Origin: Microcebus murinus
Taxonomy: Eukaryota > Chordata > Mammalia > Primates > Cheirogaleidae
Assembly (NCBI RefSeq): GCF_040939455.1
Contig: NC_134106.1
Coordinates: forward strand, 39,764,001-39,828,000
DNA: 64,000 nt
Direction: 5' to 3'
A program made the translations under genes and the position numbers. How positions within the stretch are numbered: position 1 is the first letter of the stretch; each line of letters starts with the position of its first letter. The notes under the pieces were generated by a model. The model searched no databases. It was not told the origin of the DNA and saw nothing but the letters and a program-made list of their open reading frames with translations. Below, piece after piece: positions 54,105 through 64,000 of the stretch.

Positions 54105-54425
54105 CCTCATTGTCTTTTGGATAAAATCAAACTCCTTAGCAGAATGGCTTTCGTGACCTTACTCACCTCGTGGCCTCTCCCCACATCACCTGCGTCAACT
54201 TCTGGCTCCAGTGTCAGGCTCTCTCCTGCCTCCCTGTCTTTGCACACATTCACCTATGGGCACTTTTTTCTGCCTGATCAATCCCTATCAACCTTCAAGA
54301 TTCAGCTCAGAAGCCGTTTCAATCCACTGGGACCAGCAGCTCCATCTTCCTGCCTCCCCCTCCCCCAGTTATTATTACCACCATGGCTTCTCCCAATCTT
54401 TGCTAGGCACCTGGCTTTGGGTCTC
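54105..54425 (+). repeat. L2-type LINE 3' region, sense
   Basis: GATAAAATCAAACTCCTTAG, GTCTTTGCACACATTCACC, TTCAAGATTCAGCTCAGAAG. Typical ancient L2 order. Confidence 0.7.
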
Positions 54426-54729
54426 CAGAGAGCCCCATAATTGGCTTTATCACATTAACACACACTTGAGAATTGTCCCTACTAGACAGAGAATGTTCTG
54501 AGTGCTGGACCGTGACTGTTTTTGACTTGCAGCAGTATGTGGCAGTTTTAAGAGTGCTCTGTTATCGAATGAATGTGCACATGCATCCAAGAATTAATTC
54601 ACTCACACACACTGCACTAGCACACACGCCAAGGCGTAGAACCCATAGGGAAGCTTACCTCAAATCTTACTGAGAATATTTACAAAGCACACAGTAGGTG
54701 CTTAGTGAATTTCTGTTAAGTCAAAGAAA

Positions 54730-56640
54730 GAATGAATGTACATATATACAAACTGGAAAATTAACGCGAAAATAGAACAGAGGTATAATGTACCCTTGCT
54801 TCCTTTTAACTGCCGTAGAAAGAATATTGGGCAGGAAAATAAGATTAGATTTCACATTCATCTTCTTAGCTGTGTTGTTACCCTGAGTGACTCATTTTAC
54901 CTCTTTGGACTTTTGTTTCCTCAAATGAAATGTTAGAAAAGATATTTAATGCCACTTGAACATTCTAGATGCAATCGTTATTAGGCCTAAAGTTAAATGA
55001 CCAGCTGCTTTCCATTAAGTGGCATGAATTTGGGGCTCTCTCATTTTTTGGCCTCATCATGGAGCCTGTTCATGTCAAGCCCTCAGCTCTGGGCAGAGCA
55101 GCAAAGCTGAGACCAAGAGATGGACCAGAGTTTGTCCAAAGTGGGGTGGGAGGCCAAGACCTAGTTGTAAAGCAAACACAGAGCTAGGGGACAAGGCCAG
55201 GATAATACTCCTTGAGCGAGATAAGGGCAGCAGCCAGTGTCCCATGGCAGTGTGAGGTCAAAGCTGGCTGGAGACCACCAGGAAACAAGCGTGGAAGGAG
55301 GCTAGGTGGTGTGTTTTCAGGGATATGCTGAAAACGTGCCCTGCTTAGGAAAGTCTGCAGAAAGACCCAATACAAGTCGTCAATACGAGCTGTCTGTCTC
55401 AAGTTATCTGAAGGATGCGTATGTGAAAAATTGTTTAGACTTAATCTGTGTCCCCCCAGAGCATAGATGGAAGCCAGGGGAAGTTAATTTGGGGTTAACT
55501 GGAGGGAGAAGAGTTTAGTCTTGTCCAAATGATAATGAGGTGAACTCACAAAGTAATGAGGTCTCCATCACTGGAAGAGTTTGCGCATCAGCTGGGTAAT
55601 TTCTCATCAGGGATGTCGTTTTAGAGATGCCTGAATTGTGAATTGGACTAGATGGTGTTTAAAGTGTTTTCTGATTCTAGGAGAGCCTTTGCTTCCCATG
55701 CCCTCACCAAATCTTGTCTAGGTAAACACTTTTAGATCTTGTAGCCTTTCCTTTTGTGATGTGATCTCAGCACACCCTGCTGTTCTGGTGACCAGTCTTT
55801 GGGAACTCTTGAGTCTTTGAATGCCCCCCTTAAAGTGAAGCTCCCTGAATAGGACCTCGCGTGTCAGGATGTGGCCTGGCCAGAGCCTCTATAGGGACAT
55901 TGCACAGGTTTTATAGGTAGTGGACCTGTTACTTCCTCATCTATTTTCTTGTTCTGAGCTGAGCTGTAAAAACAAACAGCACTAAGCCTCGACTGCTTCT
56001 GGCATGTGCTCCTACCACCTCAGGTGATGGAAGACTTCATTTCCTCCCATTCTACTTTTGTCCACCGGAGACTCTGGGGTAAATGGTTTAACCTAGACAT
56101 GGACTCTCAGGCTTGGGAGACACTTTCTGCACTAGGAACTTCCATGGCTTTTCCATTCTTGCTTTCTTAAGAGCCTCACACTTTACCCTAAATGCTTGCT
56201 TTCTGTCTCTTTCATTTATTTTCCCCTTTCATTTTTCTTTTTCATGTCTTCTTTCTCAACTCCCCATGCCCACTGAATACTACAACATTTTTACTTGTGC
56301 AGTGTTGTTTTTCCCTAAACTCTTTGCCCTCTTGGTATCCTGGTGAATAGGAATGTGGGTGGCTTGTAAGCTCCATTGTGCCCATGAAGAAAAATGCCCA
56401 GAGAGGTTAAGCGATGCGCTTAATTTACTGGCAGAGCCGAAGAGGCCAGAACCCAGCTTTCCTGACTTCCCTCCAGCCTCTGTCCTGGAGATCTTTCTGT
56501 GTTTGCTAATAGCACTGGAGTCCCAAAGAGCATCAAGCTGTTCACTCTCTGTGTGGTCACTGTACCAAAAGCATTTGCCCAGGAAACCATCCTAGGCCAC
56601 TGGAGACTCATAGTCTGAGACCACACCGAAGTAAATCAAC
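54730..56640. other. Putative STON1 intron 1, unclassified
   Basis: No exon, RNA gene or clearly named repeat. Weak MIR-like traces only. Confidence 0.4.
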
Positions 56641-56800
56641 AAGTGTAACAAGAGCAATAGGACTTACCAAGTGCTTTATATATTTCAAAGAACTTGTCAA
56701 GTCCATCACCTTATATGAGGCTCCCCAAAGCCCCTTGAGATAGAAGAGCCCATAGGACCATATTTTGCAGGTGAAGGTCAAGGATGGAGTCCAGGTCCAA
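56640..56800 (-). repeat. MIR SINE fragment, antisense
   Basis: CCAAGTGCTTTATATATTTC, CTTGAGATAGAAGAGCCCAT. Diverged. Confidence 0.6.
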
Positions 56801-57225
56801 TGTGGGTGGATTCTGGTTCCTGGTCCACAAACCCTCTGTGCAGCTATGCTTCAGGCAAACCAGAGAAGGGGAATGAGTTGTTTCCATCTGCTGTCCAAGG
56901 TGGTGGAGACCCTGGGGCACACCTAGGGTTCTGGGTTTGGCAGTTGGCTCAAGAAGCAGCCTAGTGCTGTCTTTGGAGGTGGGAGCTAGGCCAGGGGTGG
57001 TGGGGCAGACTCCAGTCCTTGAGATGAAGCCAGCTCCAGCTTGCCTACAGGTGGGAAGAATGAGGGCAGGCTTGGGGTGTCGGTCATTCAGATACAGGTG
57101 AGCTGGGCAGCAGCCCCTGGGGAGTAAGGTGGCCTTCTAGGATCTGCTATATACTCTAGCTGGGGATTCTGAAGTGCAAGAGAGGCCTGCCCTACCCAGA
57201 TGGGAGTCTTGTTATAATTTTAGGT
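56801..57225. other. Putative STON1 intron 1, unclassified
   Basis: GC-moderate sequence, no feature recognised. Confidence 0.4.
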
Positions 57226-57227
57226 TA

Positions 57228-57510
57228 TTCATCCATTCATTCAGCAGGTATTAGTAAGCACCCACTGAACATAAATAAATCTCTAACATATTTATAATTT
57301 TTCTCATGAGATTATATATTAATATATCTCATATATTCTTATCAATGCACATAACCAAGCCATGGGAATACATACTATTATCTTCCATTTTATGGATTGG
57401 GAAACTGAGGCTCAAAGAGGCTAATTGGTTTGCTCAAAGTCCCACAGTTAGTTAGAAGCTGAGCCCAGTCCCAAATCCAGGTTTTCTGGATTCTTTCACT
57501 GGTGCTCAGA
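57228..57510 (-). repeat. MIR SINE, antisense
   Basis: CATTCATTCAGCAGGTATTA, ATCTTCCATTTTATGGATTG, GGAAACTGAGGCTCAAAGAG. A short AT-rich insert lies inside at about 57270-57345. Confidence 0.85.
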
Positions 57511-58750
57511 GCTGCTTTCCACATGTCAAGCAGTTCCTAAATATCAAGGTATATTGCCTGGAAGACAAATAGGGAAACACACCTTCAGAGTTATTGCTCA
57601 AGGTTTTACTTTATCTTTATGGGCTGGAAAACCTAAATGCACAGTTGCAATTCAACTTTTTGTTAAACCTCCCAGTGGGCCTTTGAATGTTGGCATTCAC
57701 ATTTTTAGTCAACCAAAACAAGTCTCCTAAAACTTGGTGTTAACCTTTGTGCTCTGGTATGTCCTGACCTGTGTCAGGCACCCTAGTTATGTGGCCAAGG
57801 GGAATATCACAGCAGGGAGAATAGGGTGGGCTATAGATAGAGGTTTCCTGGGTAAAGTGGTTATAGGTGAGAGGCCTGAGGACATAGTACAACCGCTCTG
57901 GGTCCTCCTGCAATGAAGGAAGGTTGTTGTCCCAAAGCTCCCTGGGCTAGGGTTTGCAATGGAGCTCACAGTTCCAGTCCCCCCCGCCCCCGACCTGTGC
58001 CCTGACCAAGGGTCAAGCCCCTCTAAGCCCTGTCCCTCCCTGCCTCTGCCCTTGCAATGGGCACATGAGGCCCTGGGAATTGGGCCCAACAAGCTGAGCT
58101 AGGCTAATCCCTGGGAGGCCTTATTCTGATGCTTAGCACGAGGCCCTGTGTGCTGTCCTAACCTCCAGCTGCTGAAGCCTCTGCCTGCCTGGGTCGGGGC
58201 GGGTGTGTTGATGGAGATCCTGAGCTGTCTGGTGGTGAATTTTTATCTATCAGAATGTTCTTCTGTTGCTGCCTCTCCCTTTTCTTTCTTGCCAGAAGCA
58301 GCTGTGCTTCTGCACTTTCTTTGGCATAGTTCTTGCCCTGCAGGGAGCATGTGAAAAACTCTGGGATGAGTCAGAACTGGGCTAAAGTATAAGGTACCTC
58401 TCCCAAACATTTACTGGGCTCCAGGCCCTCAGCCTGTGCCAGGGCTGGGGACCCAGGCATGCATAAGATCCTGTCACTGTCCTGGGCTTGCTCCTAGCCT
58501 GGAGTGGAGACCCAGTGAGACAACCAGTCCACTGTGACAAATGCTACCGTGAGCTCCAACCTGGATTCCTGGCCAGTCGCCAATGTCACCTACTCTGAGG
58601 TGTAGCCCCTGGTGCTCTGTGTTTCCACCAGACTATCCAGGTCCTGACATCTGCCTTGGGGACCTGGGTCTGCTGTCCATGGCTGCACTGCCCACTGCTC
58701 CAATGATCTATTGCTGCAGAGCAACCATTCAAAACACAGAAGTTTTCATT
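57511..58750. other. Putative STON1 intron 1, unclassified
   Basis: No exon or nameable repeat. TGACCAAGGGTCA, an everted nuclear-receptor-type half-site pair, occurs near 58001. Confidence 0.35.
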
Positions 58751-58751
58751 A

Positions 58752-59165
58752 GTGGATGAATGAATAAACAAAATGTGGTGTATCCATCCAATGGAATATT
58801 ATTGAACCTTAAAAAAAAGTGAAATTATAGTATGTGCTTCAACATGGATGAGCCTTGAGACAATGTTGAGATAAGCTAGACATGAAAGGACAAATACTGT
58901 ATGATTCCATTTACAGGAGGTCCTTACAGTAGTCAAATTCATTGAGACAGAAAGTAGAATGGCAGTTGCAAGGGCTGAGGAGAGGGGGACTGCGGAGTTA
59001 TGTTTTATGGGTACAGAGTTTCAGTTTGGGAAGAAGAAAAAGTTCTAGGAATGGATAGTGGTGATGGCTATACAACAATGTGAATGTACTTAATGCCACT
59101 GAAATGTGCACTTAAAAATGGTAAATTTTATTTACAGTTTACTACAAAAAACATGTCGAGACTTA
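58752..59165 (+). mobile_element. L1 3' end (L1MA/L1MB-like), sense
   Basis: GGTGTATCCATCCAATGGAA, CAACATGGATGAGCCTTGAG, ACAAATACTGTATGATTCC, AATGTGAATGTACTTAATGC. A clear ordered match to the ORF2 end and 3' UTR of old primate/mammal L1. Confidence 0.9.
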
Positions 59166-59169
59166 AAAA

Positions 59170-61062
59170 CCACAATTTAATATTATTTCCCCTCATTCTG
59201 TAGGTTGACTGGGCAGTGCTTGGGGTTTCTCATGTAGCCGCAGTCTGATGGCAGCTGGGGCTGGACATCAAGATGGTGCCTTGGAGTGGCTGCCCCGCAT
59301 GGCTTCTCTGTCCAGCAGGGTAGCCTGGGCTTCCTACCTGGAGTCTCAGGCTCTGACAAGCTGGAAACAGAAGCCTCTGGGTCATTTAAGGGCTATGACC
59401 AGAATTGTCATGGTGTCACTTCTGCTACATTGTATTGGTCAGAGCAGTGCTAGGGCTCACCCAGATCCAAGAGGAGAGACAGAAACCTGTCTTGGTGAAG
59501 GAGGCACAAGGTGACATTTCAGAATAGCAGGGCATGAAAGATATTGTTGCACCATCTTTGGAAAACCTCTGGCCTGCAGGCTGGTAGCAGGAGTGCAGAA
59601 GGGTGTAGGCAGAAAGGGGGCTCAGGGAGGCATACACTTCTCTGTAGACCCCTTCTTAGGAGAATAGACCCTCATAGGTTGTTAGAGTTTGAAGGGAGCT
59701 TGGAAACAAGCTGCTAGTGGTGACGTGTTTAAACTCACAGATCCAGAGCGAAGCAGAGCTGGAATAAAACCTCCCAAACACCGGCCTCCCAGTTCCCAGG
59801 CCAAGCAAACAGCTGTGGGGACTTCATCCAGAGGGATCTCTGTGTGTTGTGAGCAGGACTGTGAAGTCTGGTAGAAGGATGGGTGTGGGGACCAGCCATC
59901 ATCCAGAGGCTGGGTGAGCCCCTTGCTCTGCTGGGCTGGATCTCTCAGGAGCTTGTGGGCTTTGCTGGGCAGGGCTGTGGGGAGACACCTGGAGTGACCT
60001 TGGCCTTAGAACAGGCTTTGTGGGAGGCTGGGTGTTACTCATTTAAATTGGACTCAGCATTGAGAAGGAGGAGGTTAGTCTGCCACAGGCTCAAACGCCC
60101 CAGGTTGAAACTTAGAGATCTGTAAGTTTAAATATAGGCAAATGCTGAGAATGTCAGTTGGCAAATCCAATCATTGGCAGCAACTTATGCATTTCTAGTC
60201 AGACTTTGCTTTAAGTGCAAAATTCTTTGTTAAAGCCTTTGGTGGCCTTTGAAATTCTAAATAATTTGCAAGTGTTTTTTGCAGGCACTCTCTGTGGACT
60301 TAGAGGCATGAATATTATTTTTCTTTGCTGATAACTGCATTTGAGACTGAGACCTTAAGTCAATGCTGGTCGTTTATAACTGGTTCGTAAATGGGACCTT
60401 AATAAATGATTTTTTCAAAGTCTTTCTCTCTTTTGGGGATTGCTCAAATTGCTCACACATGTATTCATGGAATTCCATGGATATGGAGAGGACAGAAGCA
60501 AAAATGCTTTTCTTTGTAATTTAGTAGTTCTTGCCTGTGTGTCTACAGTGATGTGGGCATTGCTGGTGAGCTTGGTGGTTAGCCACAGCCGGGGACTGGC
60601 CACGGATACACCAAAATGCACATTTGATCCTGGGGCACGTGCACGGTCTCTGTTGTCTCTGAGGTTGTCTCTCCGCAGCTTGTGGCCCAATTTGGGCAGC
60701 CAGAAAGGAGAGCTGCCATAGCGATGATCACAGTGTGTGGAATTGGATTTTGTGTCTGCTTACTGGGGTGAATAAAGCCAGGTGGGAGAAATTCTTTTAC
60801 ACTGGTATTAACTGGCACCTGACCCGAATCGACAGAAACATGAGCAGAGTGTGCAATCGTGAGTGGCTGATTTGCTGTCCTGGGTCTTCAACGAAGCAGC
60901 TGTCCCCTCCCCGTGAAGCCGTCCCTGCTCCTGAGCCAGGGCTGCATGTGATGCTGCCCGTTCACTTAAGCGGAGGAGGAAGAGTGCATCCTATCATTCA
61001 TTTGTTGTTTGCTCTGGCCTTTCCTGCCAGGTTATAAGCACTGTAGGGGCAGGAGTTCATAG
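59170..61062. other. Putative STON1 intron 1, unclassified
   Basis: About 1.9 kb with no exon, RNA gene or named repeat. Short open frames on both strands are not convincing. Confidence 0.4.
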
Positions 61063-61063
61063 A

Positions 61064-61294
61064 GGTTGAGCATTCCTAATCCAAAAATATGAAATCCGAA
61101 ATGCTCCAGAGTCTGAACCTTTTTGAATGCTAAGCTGAGGCTCAAAGGAAATGCTCATTGGAGCATTTTTGATTTTTGATTTTTGGGTTAGTAATGCTGA
61201 ACTGGTAGATATAATACGGATATTCTAAAATACAAAGAAACCTGAAATTTAAAACACTTTTGATCCCAAGAATTTCAGATAAGGGATCCTCAAT
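61064..61294. mobile_element. Tigger-like non-autonomous DNA transposon, copy 2 (internally deleted)
   Basis: Inverted ends GTTGAGCATTCCTAATCC and AAGGGATCCTCAATT, with AATCCGAAATGCTCC and its near-complement GGAGCATTTTTGATTTTTG inside. Same family as 10063-10409 but shorter (231 bp). Confidence 0.65.
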
Positions 61295-61349
61295 TCCCCA
61301 TGTACCTGCTATTTTCCAGATGTTACTTTAGTATGTGCAAGAGCCTTTT

Positions 61350-61678
<329 letters not shown>

Positions 61679-61692
61679 TGCAAGAACCTTTT

Positions 61693-62050
61693 AATGTAAC
61701 TTAGTTTGCTGGGGTTGCTATAAAAAAATATCTTAGAGTGGGTAATTTATTAATATAAACAACAGAAACTTATTGCTTACAGTTCTGGAAGCTGGGAAGT
61801 CCAAGATGAAGGCGTGGGCAGATTAGATGTCTGGTGAGATGTCACAGATGGTACCTTCTGTGTGTCCTTACATTGTGGAAGGGCAAACAAGTTCCTAAAG
61901 GCCTTTTTTATAAGGACACTAATCCCATTCATGAGGGCTCTGCCCTTATGACCCATGACCTAATCACCTCCCAAAGGCCCCACCTCTTGCTACTATCACA
62001 TTAGGGATTAAGTTGCAACATATGAATTTGGGGGAGATATTTAGAGCATA
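61693..62050 (+). repeat. Mammalian interspersed repeat of unnamed family, copy 2
   Basis: Shares ordered segments with 19846-20175, including TGTCTGGTGAG and CACCTCCCAAAGGCCCCACC. It is longer and better preserved, with the extra 3' part ACATTAGGGATTAAGTTGCA. Confidence 0.75.
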
Positions 62051-62054
62051 GAAG

Positions 62055-62200
62055 TAATGTTATCTTCGTTTCACACCTGAGGAGACTGAGGCTCGAGGAA
62101 GTGAAGTAACTTGCTCTATGTCACATGCCAGTCAGTGGCAGGGGTGGGATTCGAACACCAGTCTCTCTAGCTTCTAAACTCTTCCTTCCCCACCATGCCA
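62055..62200 (-). repeat. MIR SINE fragment, antisense
   Basis: CTGAGGAGACTGAGGCTCGA, GTCAGTGGCAGGGGTGGGAT, TCGAACACCAGTC. Confidence 0.85.
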
Positions 62201-63845
62201 CCAGGAAATCAGGCCATACTCATGTCTGTGGTCTCCATGCTCCTCAACTCAGAACCTGGCACTTAGGAGACACTGTTATTATTCACTGAATGAACGAGCA
62301 GTGGGATGTGCAATACAAGAATTCGTACTATAACATTTGGCCAGCATTCCCCAAAGCCCAGCATCCAGGGGTAGAGACCCTGGAGGGCTCTCCCTGCAGG
62401 TGCTGGTCCCGAACTTCTCATACAGGCCATTCCAATCTGAACAAAGCTTGTTTCGTGTATGGGAAGGAATTATATTTCAGAGCATTAAATATCCTTTCTG
62501 GGCCATTTGGCTAACTGCCTCCTCTCAAAACACTAAAAGCACTTGCATGGTAATTAAGATAAATTACTTGATCGATTTTCATAGCAAAGTGATTGATTTT
62601 GGTTATTCCTCCATAAATCTGGAGTGGGATCTTCTTTATAGTTCTGTAAACATCCAGGATTTTCTGCTTATCTTCAGGAGGGGCAGCAGGCCTGCAGGGG
62701 AGAGGGTAAGAAGGAGATTTGCATATGGTATTTAAGATGTGTGTGTGATCTGAGCCAAACCCCTCTTAGCTAACTTTATCTCACATCATTTTCCTGGCTT
62801 TCTTTGAGAATTCAGAATCAAAATCCAGGAACCACCATCTAGTAACCACAGGGCCTGCAGCCCAGCCCAGCCCTGGGAGCCCCTCGGGGAAAACGCCCTT
62901 TCTCATTTCTCTCTCTTTCTGAGTGCCTTGCTCTTTCCACTGAAGAGCCCACGGGAATACAGATGCCAGAAGGCAGCCCTGAAAGCAAGCCTTGTTTGCC
63001 CAGCCTGGCCTGACCAAGGCTTGCTTGTCTGCCCCCTCCTGAAGGCCAGTGGTGGGCTGAATTTTTTGAAGTGTGGGAAGCCCTGGGGTCCTCTTTGTGC
63101 TGCTTCTGAGACCAGAAGGTAGGTAGGGTGAGAAGAGGCAGGCTGTTACTAGGGCTGCTAGAGACTGGTCCACCCAGGAAGCAACACAGTTGCCATAAAC
63201 AGAGCTGCAAAAACCCAGGAACCTGGGGGGAGCAAGAGCCCAGCCTCTGCCCACTGGCCCCAGCATCCGTGCAGGGTGAACAGGCCACTTGCTTACTTGC
63301 TTCCAGATTGGCAGCTGGCCTCACTGAAACTGCCCTCCGCCTCTCACCACTGACCAAATCAGTAAGCCCCAGAGTCTTCCCGTCTCCAGTGTCCCTGCTC
63401 TGCAATTTTTCAAGACCCAAGAGAAACTTCCCTGCCTCTGTGGTTCCTGCATCCCCTGGTTTTACCTTGGCCTTTCTGGATGTGTCTTACTTTCTCCTTC
63501 TCATTTCTCCCTCCTGTAAAATGACTCAGCCCTTAACTTTGGATGCCCTGGGGCTTTTCCCATCCTCTCCTAGCCCTGAAAGACCCCAACTCTACATCTT
63601 TAGCCCCTGGTTTTCTCTCAAGGTCCTGCCTCTTGTGTCTGGCTTCTTGGTAGCTGTTTCCACGCGGATGCGCCTCAAGACCTGACCTAGGTGCGTAAAA
63701 CCAGCTCCCCTTCCTGCCTCTCCTATGGCTTCACTAGTCCAAGTGCCTCACTTTCCCTTTTCCTTTGTTTTCCAGATCACATTTAGTGTCCAAGTCCTCT
63801 CAGATTTTCTTGTAAAATATTCCTTTATCTTCCCTTTCCTCTATT
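62201..63845. other. Putative STON1 intron 1, unclassified
   Basis: GC-richer sequence with overlapping open frames on both strands (62839-63420 minus, 63128-63685 plus). Neither resembles a known protein. Overlap on opposite strands is expected in stop-poor sequence, so no gene is called. Confidence 0.4.
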
Positions 63846-63849
63846 CTGA

Positions 63850-64000
63850 TTTGGAAGTCAGTATGGTGTAGTGGAAAGTGCAGACTTGGGCCCAGAGACA
63901 GGGTTCGATTCTGACAGCACAGTTTTCTGGTTGCACGACTTTGGGCAAATGGCCACACTTAAATCCTGATTCATTGTCCACAAAGTAGACACATGTAGAA
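63850..64000 (+). repeat. MIR SINE, sense, cut by the window end
   Basis: AGTATGGTGTAGTGGAAAGT, GGGTTCGATTCTGACAGCAC, CGACTTTGGGCAAATGGCC. Confidence 0.8.

Noticed and set aside
62839..63685. Overlapping 193-codon (minus) and 185-codon (plus) open frames near the window end
   Set aside because: Opposite-strand overlap, no recognisable domain, no exon boundaries and no relation to STON1 protein.

Overview
The window is nuclear DNA from a primate, most likely a strepsirrhine (lemur or loris/galago group, lemur favoured). Several Alu elements have the strepsirrhine form: the left arm reads GTCTCTACTATAAATAGAAA followed by an AATTGGCCAAC-type linker, and the right arm has GCTGACGCCACGGCACTCAC. 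Older AluJ-like, MIR, L2 and L1M copies fill much of the rest. No bacterial or viral gene order, CRISPR array or tRNA cluster is present.

Positions 1-31,100 hold the 3' part of PPP1R21 on the + strand. Thirteen exons (99-30454) join in frame through canonical GT..AG introns. They encode about 481 residues, roughly residues 300-780 of the 780-residue protein, ending GNSKKNKSR-stop. PPP1R21 is a coiled-coil subunit of the endosomal FERRY complex. A 3' UTR with a CU-rich tract and an AATAAA follows. The 5' half of the gene lies upstream of the window. The introns carry an antisense L1 broken by a 1.2-kb Hsmar1-like mariner and two Alus, a solo LTR, a Tigger-like element, several Alus with clear target-site duplications, and a tetranucleotide tract grown from an Alu tail.

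Positions 31,100-42,500 are intergenic and repeat-rich (L2, MIR, Alu), with no coding exon recognised. Positions about 42,590-43,420 form the only CpG island, with Sp1-like G-boxes, a long polypyrimidine tract, a CCG run and a good splice donor at 42,819. In human and other mammals the next gene downstream of PPP1R21 on the same strand is STON1, so this is read as the STON1 promoter and non-coding first exon. That is inference from synteny and sequence character.

Positions 43,420-64,000 would then be STON1 intron 1. They hold a large two-phase CCCTT/CCCCT tract at an Alu tail, antisense L1M remnants, MIR and L2 copies, a truncated tRNA-Trp-derived insertion with 12-bp direct repeats, a cluster of CACGTG E-boxes, an L1 3' end and a second Tigger-like element. 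No STON1 coding exon was found.

I found no evidence for a new multi-gene system. The points most worth checking are the mariner (Hsmar1-like, in what looks like a strepsirrhine), the tRNA-half insertion, the 33-nt in-frame exon, and the two microsatellites whose origin in Alu tails is shown by flanking duplications.
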